DNA from: Pseudogemmobacter faecipullorum
Lineage (GTDB): Bacteria; Pseudomonadota; Alphaproteobacteria; Rhodobacterales; Rhodobacteraceae
Reading direction: 5' to 3'
Assembly (NCBI RefSeq): GCF_020539525.1
Contig: NZ_JACDXX010000012.1
Coordinates: 83,739-147,738, forward strand
Length of the DNA stretch: 64,000 nt
Shown here one piece after another: positions 16,191 through 24,940 of the stretch. Every line of letters starts with the position of its first letter. The first letter of the stretch is position 1. Position numbers and translations under genes: made by a program. Below the pieces are notes generated by a model. That model made no database searches, had not been told where the DNA came from, and saw nothing but the letters and a program-made list of their open reading frames with translations.

Positions 16191-17225
16191 TCAGCCCGCG
16201 AGAATATCGCGCACCATCGGGATCACCTGCTCGCCATAAAGGCGGATGCTGTCGCAGAGCTGATCATGGCCCATCGCGCCGGTGGCATATTTCAGATCAA
16301 AGCGGTCAATCCCCAGATCTTTCACCGTCGCGGCGATCCTGCGCGCCACGGTCCCGGGGCTGCCGACATAGAGCGAGCCGGTTTTCACCTCTGACAGGAA
16401 GCTGTCTTTCGTCACCGGCGACCAGCCGCGCTCACGCCCCAGCCGGGTGGTAAAGGCCTGATAGGCGGGCCAGAACTGCTCCATCGCCTGTTCATCGCTC
16501 GCCGCCACATGGCCCGGCGAATGCACCCCCACCGGGCGGCGCGGCCTGCCCAGCTGATCGGTGGCGCGGTTATAGAGATCGACATAGGGCAGGAAGCGGC
16601 GCGGATCACCCCCGATGATCGCCAGCATCAGCTGCAGATCCTGGCGCACCACCCTGACCACCGATTCCGGGCTGCCGCCCACCCCCACCCAGGTGACCAT
16701 GCCCTCCGGCCCCAGCGGCGGATAGACCCGCTGATCCTTCAGCCCGGTCCGGGTCGAGCCACTCCAGGAAACCTGTTCCTCTTTCACCAGCCTGGCGAAG
16801 AGGTCGAGCTTTTCCTCGAACAGCACATCATAATCCCCGGTATCATAGCCAAAAAGCGGATAGCTTTCGGTGAACGAGCCGCGGCCAAGGATCGGCTCGG
16901 CGCGCCCGCCTGAGATCGCATTCAGGGTGGAAAAGCGCTGAAACACCCGCACCGGATCATCGGTCGAAAGCACGGTGACCGCAGTGCCAAGCCTGATCCG
17001 TTGCGTCTGTCCGGCGATGGCGGCCAGCACCACTTCGGGGGCGGAAATCGCGAAATCGTCGCGGTGATGTTCGCCAAGGCCGATAAAATCAATGCCAGCC
17101 TCTTCGGCCAGCACGCCCTGGGCCACGACATTGCGCAAAACCTGATCCTGCGGCAGCGGCCTGCCGTCAGCGCCGTTCTGCACATCGCCGAATGTATCAA
17201 GGCCAAGCTCGGTTCTCTGTGCCAT
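16191..17225 (-). CDS. LLM-class (bacterial luciferase-like) flavin-dependent oxidoreductase
   Basis: I start at ATG 17225 (MAQRTELGLDTFGDVQ) because GGAGGG lies 4 nt upstream; an earlier ATG at 17255 lacks a site. The protein is 344 aa. It shows the TIM-barrel luciferase-like pattern: D-F-I-G-L-G-E-H-H-R-D-D-F near the N-terminus, I-R-L-G-T-A-V-T-V-L-S-T-D-D-P-V-R-V-F-Q-R-F for the FMN-binding strand, and G-R-G-S-F-T-E-S-Y-P-L-F-G. The segment G-S-P-G-T-V-A-R-R-I near residue 285 is also typical. Such enzymes use FMNH2 and O2, or F420 in actinobacteria; the substrate cannot be told from sequence. No flavin reductase is adjacent. The gene lies between the convergent trhO and the sulfate operon. 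Confidence 0.9.
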   Translation of the reverse strand: MAQRTELGLDTFGDVQNGADGRPLPQDQVLRNVVAQGVLAEEAGIDFIGLGEHHRDDFAISAPEVVLAAIAGQTQRIRLGTAVTVLSTDDPVRVFQRFSTLNAISGGRAEPILGRGSFTESYPLFGYDTGDYDVLFEEKLDLFARLVKEEQVSWSGSTRTGLKDQRVYPPLGPEGMVTWVGVGGSPESVVRVVRQDLQLMLAIIGGDPRRFLPYVDLYNRATDQLGRPRRPVGVHSPGHVAASDEQAMEQFWPAYQAFTTRLGRERGWSPVTKDSFLSEVKTGSLYVGSPGTVARRIAATVKDLGIDRFDLKYATGAMGHDQLCDSIRLYGEQVIPMVRDILAG

Positions 17226-17305
17226 GGCACCCTCCATTCTCACTGTAGCCGTCAAAATAGGCGCGGCGGCGCAAAGGAGAATTCCGCATTCGGGCAGAGG
17301 GTTGA

Positions 17306-17335
17306 GGCCCCCTGCGCACAGTGACGCAGGGGGCC
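17306..17335 (-). terminator. Hairpin after the sulfate transport operon
   Basis: GGCCCCCTGCG (17306-17316) and CGCAGGGGGCC (17325-17335) form an 11-bp perfect stem, 6 nt past the cysW stop in the direction of transcription. There is no T-tract. Confidence 0.65.
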
Positions 17336-17341
17336 AAGCGC

Positions 17342-18175
17342 TCAGCGCCGGGCTTCCATCACTGTCTTGATCACCAGCACCACCAGCGCGATCAGCGTCA
17401 GCGTTGTGGCGGCGGCAAAAGCGCCGCTGACATTCAGATCCTGGAACAGCAGATCAATCTGCAAAGGCAGGGTATTGGTCTGGCCACGGATTTTCCCCGC
17501 CACCACCGAGACACCGCCAAACTCACCCACTGCCCGCGCACCGCAGAGCACAGCGCCATAGAGCAAAGCCCAGCGGATATTGGGCAAGGTCACCCGGCGG
17601 AAAATCTGCCAGCCGCTCGCGCCCAGCGTCAGCGCCGCCTGCTCCTGCTCCGAGCCCTGGGCCTGCATCAGCGGCAGCACTTCACGCACCACGAAAGGCG
17701 CGGTGACAAACATGGTGACCATCACAATGCCCGGCAAAGCGAACAGGATCTGGATATCATGGGCGAGCAGGTAAGGGCCAAGCAGCCCGTTGCGGCCATA
17801 GAGCAGCAGATAACAGATCCCGGCAATGATCGGCGAGATCGAGAAGGGGATCTCGATAAAGGTCAGCAGCGCCTTGCGGCCGGGGAAGTCAAACCGGGCA
17901 ATCGCCCAGGCGGCGGCAATGCCGAAACCGATATTCACCGGCAGAACGATCACTGTCACCAGCACCGTCAGCCATATCGCATGCAATGTATTCGGCTCGA
18001 GAATATTCGAGAAGAAGGCCGCCGATCCGGCGAGGAAAGCGCGATAGAAGATAAAAGCCAGCGGCACGACGACCAGAAGCAGCGTCAGCACCACGGCGAG
18101 GCCAATCAGCAGGCGCGGGATCAGCGCGCTTTCCTTTGGCGCAAGGGCGGCGGGTGGCGGGGCGGCATGGCTCAT
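17342..18175 (-). CDS. cysW: Sulfate ABC transporter permease CysW
   Basis: This 277-aa inner-membrane permease has six predicted helices. The binding-protein-dependent transport signature (E-Q-A-A-L-T-L-G-A-S-G-W-Q-I-F-R-R-V-T-L-P-N-I) near residues 178-200 is the EAA loop that contacts the CysA ATPase. E-F-G-G-V-S-V-V-A-G-K-I-R-G-Q-T-N-T-L-P-L is characteristic of CysW. It imports sulfate or thiosulfate together with CysT, CysA and the periplasmic binding protein. The start overlaps the cysT stop by 4 nt. It is the last gene of the cysA-sbp-cysT-cysW unit. Confidence 0.96.
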   Translation of the reverse strand: MSHAAPPPAALAPKESALIPRLLIGLAVVLTLLLVVVPLAFIFYRAFLAGSAAFFSNILEPNTLHAIWLTVLVTVIVLPVNIGFGIAAAWAIARFDFPGRKALLTFIEIPFSISPIIAGICYLLLYGRNGLLGPYLLAHDIQILFALPGIVMVTMFVTAPFVVREVLPLMQAQGSEQEQAALTLGASGWQIFRRVTLPNIRWALLYGAVLCGARAVGEFGGVSVVAGKIRGQTNTLPLQIDLLFQDLNVSGAFAAATTLTLIALVVLVIKTVMEARR

Positions 18176-19029
18176 CCGGTTTTCCCCTTATAGCGCATGG
18201 CCCGAGCCTGCAGCAGGTTCGAGACCACCAGCAGCACCAGAGCGATCAGCAGCAAGACCAGCGCGATCACGGCCGCGCCATTGTAATCATATTCCTCGAG
18301 CCGGATCACCGCCAGCAGCGAGGCGATCTCGGTCTGCATCGGCAGATTGCCGGCGATGAAGACCACCGCGCCAAATTCGCCAAGGCTGCGCGCAAAGCTC
18401 AGCGTCACCCCCACCATGAAGGCGGGCAGGATGGCCGGAAAGATCACCCGGCGGAAAATGGTAAACCGGCTGGCCCCAAGGGTGCGCGCCGCCTGTTCAT
18501 ATTGCGGATCCAGATCCTCAAGCACCGGCTGCACGGCACGGATCACGAAGGGGATCGAGGTAAAGCTCATGGCGATGGCCACGCCCCAGATGGTGAAGAC
18601 CACCTTCAGGCCGAGGGGTTCGAGCAGCGCGCCATACCAGCCATTGGCGGCAAACAGCGCCGAAAGCGCAAGCCCTGCCACGGCGGTGGGCAGAGCAAAG
18701 GGGATATCGACCAGCGCATCGAGGATGCGCTTGCCCGGGAAGTCATAGCGCACCAGCACCCAGGCCATCAGCAGGCCATAAAGCGCATTGAACACCGTGG
18801 CCATAAAGGCCGCCAGCAGGGTCAGCTGCAGCGCCGCCAGGGTACGCGGCGCGGTGGCAATGGCCCAGAACCGCGCCGGACCGATCTCGGCGCCTTTCAG
18901 CACCAAAGCGATGACCGGCAAAAGGATAATGACGCCGAGATAACTCAGCGTCACACCCATGGTCAGGGCAAAGCCAGGAAGAACCCGCTTCGGCTTTACA
19001 GCCGGAGCGGGAGCAGTGTTCGGGTTCAT
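18172..19029 (-). CDS. cysT: Sulfate ABC transporter permease CysT (CysU)
   Basis: This 285-aa permease is the partner of CysW. After a short cytosolic start (MNPNTAPAPAVKPKRVLPGF) come about six to seven hydrophobic helices. Its EAA loop reads Y-E-Q-A-A-R-T-L-G-A-S-R-F-T-I-F-R-R-V-I-F-P near residue 182. S-L-G-E-F-G-A-V-V-F-I-A-G-N-L-P near residue 228 is the CysT form of the following helix. D-I-P-F-A-L-P-T-A-V-A-G appears in the middle. It overlaps sbp upstream and cysW downstream by 4 nt each (ATGA), so the three proteins are made in coupled fashion. Confidence 0.96.
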   Translation of the reverse strand: MNPNTAPAPAVKPKRVLPGFALTMGVTLSYLGVIILLPVIALVLKGAEIGPARFWAIATAPRTLAALQLTLLAAFMATVFNALYGLLMAWVLVRYDFPGKRILDALVDIPFALPTAVAGLALSALFAANGWYGALLEPLGLKVVFTIWGVAIAMSFTSIPFVIRAVQPVLEDLDPQYEQAARTLGASRFTIFRRVIFPAILPAFMVGVTLSFARSLGEFGAVVFIAGNLPMQTEIASLLAVIRLEEYDYNGAAVIALVLLLIALVLLVVSNLLQARAMRYKGKTG

Positions 19030-20018
19030 TGGTTCACGAAGACCTGATCAAGGATGCCGCCTTCGGCAAAATGTTCTTCTTTGATCTTCGCCCAGCCGCC
19101 GAAAGTTTCCTCGACATTGACCAGTTTCACTTCGGGGAAGCTGGCGGCGAATTCGGCTTTCACCGCCTCATCATGCACGCGGTTGAATTTCCCGGCGAGG
19201 ATACGCTGGCCTTCGGGGGAATAGAGGAAGTCGAGATAGGCTTTCGACAGCGCTTCCGTGCCGTTCTTTTTCGCATTCTCGGTCACGATAGCGACCGGGA
19301 ATTCGGCATAAAGCGACAGCGAGGGCGTGACGCGGACAAAGTTCTTATCGGCATATTGCGCCGCAATGCCGCCGGTCTCGGCCTCAAAGGTGATCAGCAC
19401 ATCGCCGATTTCTTTCTCGGCAAAGGTCACGGTGGCGGCGCGGCCGCCCTGGTCAAAGACCGGCACATTGCCAAAGAGCGCTTTAACGAATTCCTGGGCC
19501 TTGGCCTGATCGCCTGCATTCTTCTCCAGCGCATAGGCATAGGCCGCCAGATAGGTATAGCGCGCATTGCCGCTGGTTTTCGGATTGGGGAAGACGACCT
19601 TCACATCTTCACGCACCAGATCATCCCAGTCTTTGATATTCTTGGGATTATCGGCGCGCACCAGGAAGGCCGGCAGCGAATAGAAGGGCGAGGCCTCATT
19701 GGCGAAAGCCTCACGCCAGTTGGCATCGACCATGCCGCCCTCGGCCAGCACGTCGATATCAGTCACCTGGTTAAAGGTCACCACATCGGCGGGCAGACCC
19801 TCCAGAATGGCGCGGGCCTGCGAGGAAGAGCCGCCATGCGACTGATCAACGGTCACATCGCGGCCGGTCTCGGCCTTCCATTTCGCGGCAAAGGCCGGGT
19901 TAATCTCGGCGAAAAGCTCACGCGAGATATCATAGGACACGTTCAGCAGCTTATCCTGCGCAAAGGCCGGCAACGCGAGAACGAGGGAAAGTGCAGTAGC
20001 GACAAGACGGAATTTCAC
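19026..20018 (-). CDS. sbp: Periplasmic sulfate-binding protein of the Cys ABC transporter
   Basis: The protein is 330 aa with a Sec signal peptide of about 20 residues (V-A-T-A-L-S-L-V-L-A-L-P-A-F-A-Q). The mature protein opens with L-L-N-V-S-Y-D-I-S-R-E-L-F and contains Q-S-H-G-G-S-S-S-Q-A-R-A-I-L, the sulfate-binding loop of the Sbp/CysP family. V-F-P-N-P-K-T-S-G-N-A-R-Y-T-Y-L-A-A is another family landmark. It delivers sulfate (possibly also thiosulfate) to CysTW. Sbp and CysP cannot be separated from the sequence alone. It lies 32 nt after cysA and overlaps cysT by 4 nt. Confidence 0.95.
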   Translation of the reverse strand: MKFRLVATALSLVLALPAFAQDKLLNVSYDISRELFAEINPAFAAKWKAETGRDVTVDQSHGGSSSQARAILEGLPADVVTFNQVTDIDVLAEGGMVDANWREAFANEASPFYSLPAFLVRADNPKNIKDWDDLVREDVKVVFPNPKTSGNARYTYLAAYAYALEKNAGDQAKAQEFVKALFGNVPVFDQGGRAATVTFAEKEIGDVLITFEAETGGIAAQYADKNFVRVTPSLSLYAEFPVAIVTENAKKNGTEALSKAYLDFLYSPEGQRILAGKFNRVHDEAVKAEFAASFPEVKLVNVEETFGGWAKIKEEHFAEGGILDQVFVNQ

Positions 20019-20050
20019 GGGAGTGACTCCTTAATTTGGCTATATGGTCT

Positions 20051-21118
20051 TCAGGCGGCGCGGCTGGTGAGGCGCGCGGCACCCGGGAAAATCTGCCCCG
20101 TTTCGGGGCGCAGCCGGACCTTCGTCCCAGCAGCAAGGCCAGGAGCACCCGCGCGACGCGGCAGCTCGGCCTCGATGATACAATTGCCCGGCCCCTCCAG
20201 CCGCAGCCGGTGCAGAGCGCCGGTCGAGAGGCTTTCGGTGACAATGAATGCCCCTTCGGGATCCGCGACAGGCGCAATATCTGAAGGGCGCAGGAACAGG
20301 GTGGCCGGCCCGTCCGGCAGATCGCGCAGTGCGAGCGCCGAGGCATCAATCCCCGGTGCCACCGCCCGGCCCGCCTGCAGCGTGACCCGGATCTCGACCG
20401 TCAGCCCGAGGAAGCTGGCGGTGAAGGGGGTGGCGGGATTGTCGTAAATCTCTTCCGGGCGGCCGATCTGTTCGATCTGCCCTGCCCCCATCACCACCAC
20501 CCGGTCGGCCAGCTCGAAAGCCTCTTCCTGGTCATGGGTGACGAAAATCGTGGTGGTGCCGGTGGCCTCATGCACCTCGCGCAGCCAGCGGCGCAGATCG
20601 CGGCGCACCTGGGCATCGAGCGCACCGAAAGGCTCGTCAAGCAGCAGCACTTCAGGATCGATGGCAAGCGCGCGGCCAAGCGCGACGCGCTGGCGCTGAC
20701 CGCCCGAAAGCTCGGACGGATAGCGGTCAGCCAGCTGCGGGATCTGCAGGAACTGCAAGAGCTCCTCCACTTTCGTGCGGATCTGCGCGGCAGAGGGGCG
20801 CTGTTCACGCGGCAGCACGGTCAGTCCAAAGGCGATATTGTCACGCACTTTCATATGCGGGAACAAAGCATAATGCTGGAACACAAATCCGGTGCGGCGC
20901 TGTTCAGCACGTTTGCTCAGCCAGTCCTCGCCGGCAACACGCAGCTGACCCGAGTCGGGCCAGTCAAGGCCCGAGATGATGCGCAGCAGAGTGGTCTTAC
21001 CCGAGCCGGAGGGCCCGAGCAGAGCCACCAGCTCACCCTTGCCGACCGTCAGGTCGACACCACGCAGAACCTCGGTCTGGCCGAAGCGGCGGGTCATCTG
21101 GGTGATGGAAATACTCAT
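20051..21118 (-). CDS. cysA: Sulfate/thiosulfate ABC transporter ATP-binding protein CysA
   Basis: This 355-aa ATPase has Walker A G-P-S-G-S-G-K-T-T near residue 36. The ABC signature L-S-G-G-Q-R-Q-R-V-A-L-G-R-A-L is near residue 137. Walker B is V-L-L-L-D-E-P-F-G-A-L-D and the H-loop is V-T-H-D-Q-E-E-A. The extra C-terminal domain of about 110 residues is a TOBE-like module typical of CysA. It powers sulfate import through CysT and CysW. It is the first gene of the operon, unlike the enteric order in which cysA is last. A 13-bp AT-rich palindrome lies about 90 nt upstream of its start. Confidence 0.96.
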   Translation of the reverse strand: MSISITQMTRRFGQTEVLRGVDLTVGKGELVALLGPSGSGKTTLLRIISGLDWPDSGQLRVAGEDWLSKRAEQRRTGFVFQHYALFPHMKVRDNIAFGLTVLPREQRPSAAQIRTKVEELLQFLQIPQLADRYPSELSGGQRQRVALGRALAIDPEVLLLDEPFGALDAQVRRDLRRWLREVHEATGTTTIFVTHDQEEAFELADRVVVMGAGQIEQIGRPEEIYDNPATPFTASFLGLTVEIRVTLQAGRAVAPGIDASALALRDLPDGPATLFLRPSDIAPVADPEGAFIVTESLSTGALHRLRLEGPGNCIIEAELPRRAGAPGLAAGTKVRLRPETGQIFPGAARLTSRAA

Positions 21119-21429
21119 CTGTGCGGATCCCTGTCTCTCTGACGGAAGCTACCCGCGACCACCCCCTCCTCACAAGGAAAGGGATCGGGCGATTTTTGCC
21201 CCTGTTAGAGAATAATATTCTACACCAACCCCCCGATTTCCCGTGGTCCTGCCGCCGCCCGGCAAGACAGCATGCACCAGAGGGGCAAGGCCCGAATGTA
21301 GGCGTTGCACCAGCGCGGCTCCGCCGTTACCCTGCACGTCACCCTCTTGTTGCGAGGGCTTATCCCGGCCTTTTCCGGAGCAGACTGCCGGACAGTGTCA
21401 GTTCATGTTCAACGGTACAGGGCTAAAAT
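21119..21429. other. Divergent intergenic region between cysA and the histidine kinase
   Basis: These 311 nt contain no convincing gene. The only striking element is the AT-rich palindrome at 21209-21221; otherwise the region is GC-rich. I see no riboswitch fold. Confidence 0.5.
21209..21221. promoter_or_regulatory. AT-rich perfect palindrome upstream of cysA
   Basis: AGAATA-A-TATTCT is a perfect 13-bp palindrome in an otherwise GC-rich region. It is a candidate operator or -10-region site for the sulfate operon. CysB-type regulation is conceivable but no consensus can be claimed. Confidence 0.4.
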
Positions 21430-23088
21430 TTGCTCAAAAGACGTCGCAGAACCCTTCTCACGTTCTTCTTTACCCTGGCGATCGGGGCAGTGGTCACAAA
21501 CCTTGTGGGCCGGATCGAATCTTCCAGACATCAGGCGGCGTTTGAGCGGACCCTTGCCGAATTCGGCGGCAGCGCTACCGAGCAGATCACCCGCGACATC
21601 ACCATCCTGCGTGCCACAAGGGCTTGGGTCGAGACGGCTTTTCAGTCGGGCCATACCACTGGCTTCAGCACCCTCACCCGTGATGTCTTTGCCAATTACG
21701 TGCATAAACTGGGCCTGCAGCCTTCGGATGCCGGATTGCAGGGGCTGGGCTTCGTGCCGATCATCCGCCCGGAGAATGCCGCCGAAATCGACGCAAGGCT
21801 TGCGCGCGACTACGGCGGTAAGCGCCGGGTCTGGCCCGACAGTTCCGCAGCCCTGCGCACCACCATCATGCTGCTTGAGCCCGCCAATGCGCGCAATCAG
21901 GCCGCTATCGGCTATGATATGTACAGCGAGCCCTCGCGGCGCATGGCAATGGATGCCGCCCTCAGCTCGGGCGAGCCTGCCGCCTCGGCCCCGGTGGTGC
22001 TGATCCAGGATATGAATGACGGTCGCCAGGCCGGGATGCTGATTTTTCTTTCTGTCAGCTCGCATCCCGGGCCCGGCAGCCCGCCCGACGCCCTCGTCTA
22101 CGCGCCTTTGCGCGCCGGGGATCTGTTTGAAAATGTGTCAGCCGCCTACCATAACCGGCTGAAAATCCGCGTCACCGATGTCTCCTCGCCCGGACTGGCG
22201 CTCTATACCAGCCCTGATTTCTCAGAGCATTCAGGCATTCTGCGCGGCAGCATCATCATTGAGGTGGCAAATCGCAAATGGCGTATCGAGGCCCATGATC
22301 CGGGCGGCGAGGATATGTTCGGCATCCGTCCCTTCACCCTGCTGACCGCGGCGATGATGCTGCTGCTGGCGCTGCTCGCAGCCCTGGCCGCCCAGGCCAC
22401 CGGCGCGGCAATGGCGCGGGCGCGCGAGCTGAACCGGCTGCAGCAGACCGCGCTGCGCGAGAAAGATCTGCATCTGCGTGAGATGTCGCACCGGCTGAAA
22501 AACTCGCTGACTAGGGTCGCGGCCATGGCGCGGCAGGCGGCGCGGGGCGCCGAAAGCAAAGAGGATTTCGTGCTTTCGATGAACCGGCGGCTGCAGGCCA
22601 TGGCGGGGGCCCAGGATATGCTGACCCGGTCCGAAAATGGCCGCGCCGATCTGCGCTCGCTGATCGAGGCCGAGCTGGCGCAGATCGCCAGCAACGACGG
22701 CCATGCCAGCGAGGCCGAACGCCATATTGAGGGACCAACAGTGCTGCTTGACGCCCGTGAAACCCAGGCTTTGGGGCTGACGCTGCATGAACTGGCCACC
22801 AATACGCTGAAATATGGCGCCGGCAGCCTGCCCGGTGGCAGGCTGAGCATCCACTGGCAGGTCAGCCGCGAGGGAAGCTGCCGCAGGCTGGAGCTGATAT
22901 GGCACGAAGAGGGCCTCTGTGATCAGCCGACCAGCACCCCCGATGCCAGCAGCGTCGGCCGGCAGAAAAAGGGCTTTGGCACGCAGCTGATTGAGGCCTG
23001 TATCCGCATTGAGCTGGGCGGGGAGATCCGGCGCAGCTTCAGCCCGGGCCAGATGCGGGTCGAGATCAGCATCCCGCTGAACAGCTGA
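21430..23088 (+). CDS. CHASE-domain sensor histidine kinase, HWE family
   Basis: The 552-aa protein begins at TTG 21430 with a basic N-terminus and a first membrane helix (about residues 9-26). A periplasmic CHASE-like region follows (about 60-290, including G-L-Q-G-L-G-F-V-P-I-I and A-I-G-Y-D-M-Y-S-E-P-S-R-R-M-A-M). A second helix lies at about 302-325. The kinase core has the phosphoacceptor His in E-M-S-H-R-L-K-N-S-L near residue 354, H-E-L-A-T-N-T-L-K-Y-G-A as the N-box, and W-H-E-E-G as the WxE motif that names the HWE class. CHASE domains sense small extracellular ligands. No response regulator is adjacent, so the kinase is an orphan here. The TTG start has only a weak ribosome site, but a later start would lose the first helix. 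Confidence 0.88.
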   Translation: MLKRRRRTLLTFFFTLAIGAVVTNLVGRIESSRHQAAFERTLAEFGGSATEQITRDITILRATRAWVETAFQSGHTTGFSTLTRDVFANYVHKLGLQPSDAGLQGLGFVPIIRPENAAEIDARLARDYGGKRRVWPDSSAALRTTIMLLEPANARNQAAIGYDMYSEPSRRMAMDAALSSGEPAASAPVVLIQDMNDGRQAGMLIFLSVSSHPGPGSPPDALVYAPLRAGDLFENVSAAYHNRLKIRVTDVSSPGLALYTSPDFSEHSGILRGSIIIEVANRKWRIEAHDPGGEDMFGIRPFTLLTAAMMLLLALLAALAAQATGAAMARARELNRLQQTALREKDLHLREMSHRLKNSLTRVAAMARQAARGAESKEDFVLSMNRRLQAMAGAQDMLTRSENGRADLRSLIEAELAQIASNDGHASEAERHIEGPTVLLDARETQALGLTLHELATNTLKYGAGSLPGGRLSIHWQVSREGSCRRLELIWHEEGLCDQPTSTPDASSVGRQKKGFGTQLIEACIRIELGGEIRRSFSPGQMRVEISIPLNS

Positions 23089-23138
23089 GTTCTCCCGGAA
23101 GCGAAGCCCCCGCACCACGCCCGGGAGTGACCGCAGCA

Positions 23139-23175
23139 AAAAGGGCAGAAGGGTTTATCCCCCTTCTGCCCTTTT
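23139..23175. terminator. Strong bidirectional terminator between the histidine kinase and adhI
   Basis: AAAAGGGCAGAAGGG (23139-23153) pairs perfectly with CCCTTCTGCCCTTTT (23161-23175). The A-run on one side and the T-run on the other let it work in both directions between these convergent genes. Confidence 0.9.
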
Positions 23176-23190
23176 AAAGTCTGACGCCCT

Positions 23191-24321
23191 TCAGAAGGTG
23201 ACCACGGCGCGGATCGATTTGCCCTCATGCATCAGATCGAAACCATGGTTGATCTCTTCGAGCTTCAGGTGATGGGTGATCATCGGATCGATCTCGATCT
23301 TGCCATCCATGTACCAGTCGACGAATTTCGGCACATCGCGGCGGCCTTTGGCGCCGCCGAAAGCGGTGCCTTTCCACTGCCGGCCGGTGACCAGCTGGAA
23401 CGGACGGGTCGAGATCTCCGCCCCCGCCGGAGCCACGCCGATGATCACCGAGACACCCCAGCCACGATGCGAGCATTCCAGCGCATCGCGCATCACTTTG
23501 ACATTGCCGGTCGCATCAAACGAATAATCGACCCCGCCGATATGATCATTGCCGCGTTTGGTCAGATTGACGATTTCCTGCACCACCGAGCCCCCGATCT
23601 TCGAGGGATTGACGAAATGCGTCATGCCGAATTTCTTCGCCATCACCGCCTTATCGTCATTCAGATCGACGCCGATGATCATATCGGCCCCGGCCATGCG
23701 CAGGCCCTGGATCACGTTCAGCCCGATGCCGCCCAGACCAAAGACCGCCGCCGTCGAGCCGATCTCGACCCCGGCGGTATTGATCACCGCGCCGATGCCG
23801 GTGGTGACGCCGCAGCCGATATAGCAGATCTTATCGAAAGGCGCGTCATCGCGGACCTTGGCCAGCGCGATCTCGGGCATGACGGTGTGATTGGCGAAGG
23901 TCGAGCAGCCCATATAATGATAGATCGGCGTGCCATCGAGCATCGAGAAGCGGGTGGTGCCATCGGGCATCAGGCCCTGGCCCTGGGTATTGCGGATCGC
24001 GGTGCACAGATTGGTCTTGCCCGAGAGGCAGGAATAGCATTCGCGGCATTCCGGGGTATAGAGCGGGATGACGTGATCGCCCGGCTTCAGCGTGGTCACC
24101 CCCTCGCCGACCTCGATCACCACCCCTGCGCCCTCATGGCCCAGAATACAGGGGAAAATCCCCTCCGGATCGGCACCCGAGCGGGTGAATTCATCGGTAT
24201 GGCAAAGGCCGGTGGCTTTGATCTCAATCAGAACCTCGCCCTTTTTCGGGCCTTCGAGGTTCACTTCCATAATTTCAAGCGGTTTACCGGCAGCAACGGC
24301 CACGGCGGCACGGGTGCGCAT
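23191..24321 (-). CDS. adhI: S-(hydroxymethyl)glutathione dehydrogenase / class III alcohol dehydrogenase
   Basis: The start is ATG 24321 ([20 protein letters not shown]) with a CAGGAGA site, giving 376 aa; the frame extends 49 codons upstream without family similarity. This zinc- and NAD-dependent enzyme oxidises S-hydroxymethylglutathione in formaldehyde detoxification. It also reduces S-nitrosoglutathione. The catalytic zinc ligands are in T-G-L-C-H-T-D-E and G-H-E-G-A-G-V-V. The structural-zinc Cys cluster is [17 protein letters not shown]. The NAD site is [13 protein letters not shown]. In Rhodobacterales this enzyme serves methylotrophic and choline/methylamine breakdown. The partner S-formylglutathione hydrolase is not in the window. 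Confidence 0.96.
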   Translation of the reverse strand: MRTRAAVAVAAGKPLEIMEVNLEGPKKGEVLIEIKATGLCHTDEFTRSGADPEGIFPCILGHEGAGVVIEVGEGVTTLKPGDHVIPLYTPECRECYSCLSGKTNLCTAIRNTQGQGLMPDGTTRFSMLDGTPIYHYMGCSTFANHTVMPEIALAKVRDDAPFDKICYIGCGVTTGIGAVINTAGVEIGSTAAVFGLGGIGLNVIQGLRMAGADMIIGVDLNDDKAVMAKKFGMTHFVNPSKIGGSVVQEIVNLTKRGNDHIGGVDYSFDATGNVKVMRDALECSHRGWGVSVIIGVAPAGAEISTRPFQLVTGRQWKGTAFGGAKGRRDVPKFVDWYMDGKIEIDPMITHHLKLEEINHGFDLMHEGKSIRAVVTF

Positions 24322-24380
24322 AGAGGATCTCCTGATAAGCTCCCGGTTTTTCTGATTGAGGCCGGACCCAAAAGCAATCC

Positions 24381-24417
24381 GCTTTACCTCTGCCCGGAGT
24401 ACAGCCCCGTGTAAAGC
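24381..24417. promoter_or_regulatory. Inverted repeat upstream of adhI
   Basis: GCTTTAC (24381-24387) and GTAAAGC (24411-24417) are perfect 7-bp arms 23 nt apart in the divergent region between adhI and the I78 lipoprotein gene. They could be an operator or mRNA stem. Evidence is limited to symmetry. Confidence 0.25.
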
Positions 24418-24594
24418 CGAGCCTCCTGGCATCCTGGTGGTGACAGCCCGGTGCACATGCCATTTCACCCCAGCTCCCCCATGACAGGGCCCGCAGCCGG
24501 GCGATTGCCGGAACTGCGGTAATTTTTTCGCAGCATGGAACCAGACCAGCGGGGCCTGGCGTTATCTGCAGTGTCTTATTTCCGGAGGTTTTCT

Positions 24595-24888
24595 ATGACC
24601 CTTAAATCCATCGCCCTGATCGCTGCCCTGCCGCTGGCTCTTGCAGCCTGTGTCGAGACCGAGACCACAACGGTTGTTCCCGATATGAGCAATCACCCGT
24701 CAAAATGTGGCGCGGATCAGCTTTATGGCCTGATCGGTCAGCCGGTCAGCACCCTGCCCGCCCGCCCCTCCTCCGAGCCGATGCGGATCCTGACGCCGAA
24801 TGGCATTGCCTCGGCCGATTACTCGCCCAGCCGCCTGAATGTGAAAGTGGACGGGCGCAACCGGATCACCGAACTGACCTGCGGCTGA
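24595..24888 (+). CDS. Small lipoprotein with I78-type peptidase-inhibitor domain
   Basis: The start is ATG 24595, 6 nt after a GGAGG, giving 97 aa. The signal peptide ends in the lipobox L-A-A-C (M-T-L-K-S-I-A-L-I-A-A-L-P-L-A-L-A-A-C), so the mature protein is probably lipid-anchored through Cys19. The rest fits the inhibitor I78 family (PF11720): C-G-A-D-Q-L-Y-G-L-I-G-Q-P near residue 38, an M-R-I-L-T-P strand and a C-terminal L-N-V-K-V-D-G-R-N-R-I-T-E-L-T-C-G. Two Cys in the mature domain could form the family disulfide. Family members are thought to inhibit serine proteases in the periplasm. The target is unknown. Confidence 0.85.
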   Translation: MTLKSIALIAALPLALAACVETETTTVVPDMSNHPSKCGADQLYGLIGQPVSTLPARPSSEPMRILTPNGIASADYSPSRLNVKVDGRNRITELTCG

Positions 24889-24905
24889 GAAGCGCCGGAT
24901 CCGGC

Positions 24906-24940
24906 AGCGGGGCGGTTCAGCCGGCCCGCACCGCCCCGCT
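24906..24940. terminator. GC hairpin after the I78 lipoprotein gene, overlapping the end of ynfA
   Basis: AGCGGGGCGG (24906-24915) and CCGCCCCGCT (24931-24940) form a perfect 10-bp stem. The right arm lies inside the last codons of the convergent ynfA gene. No T-run follows, so function is tentative. Confidence 0.4.
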
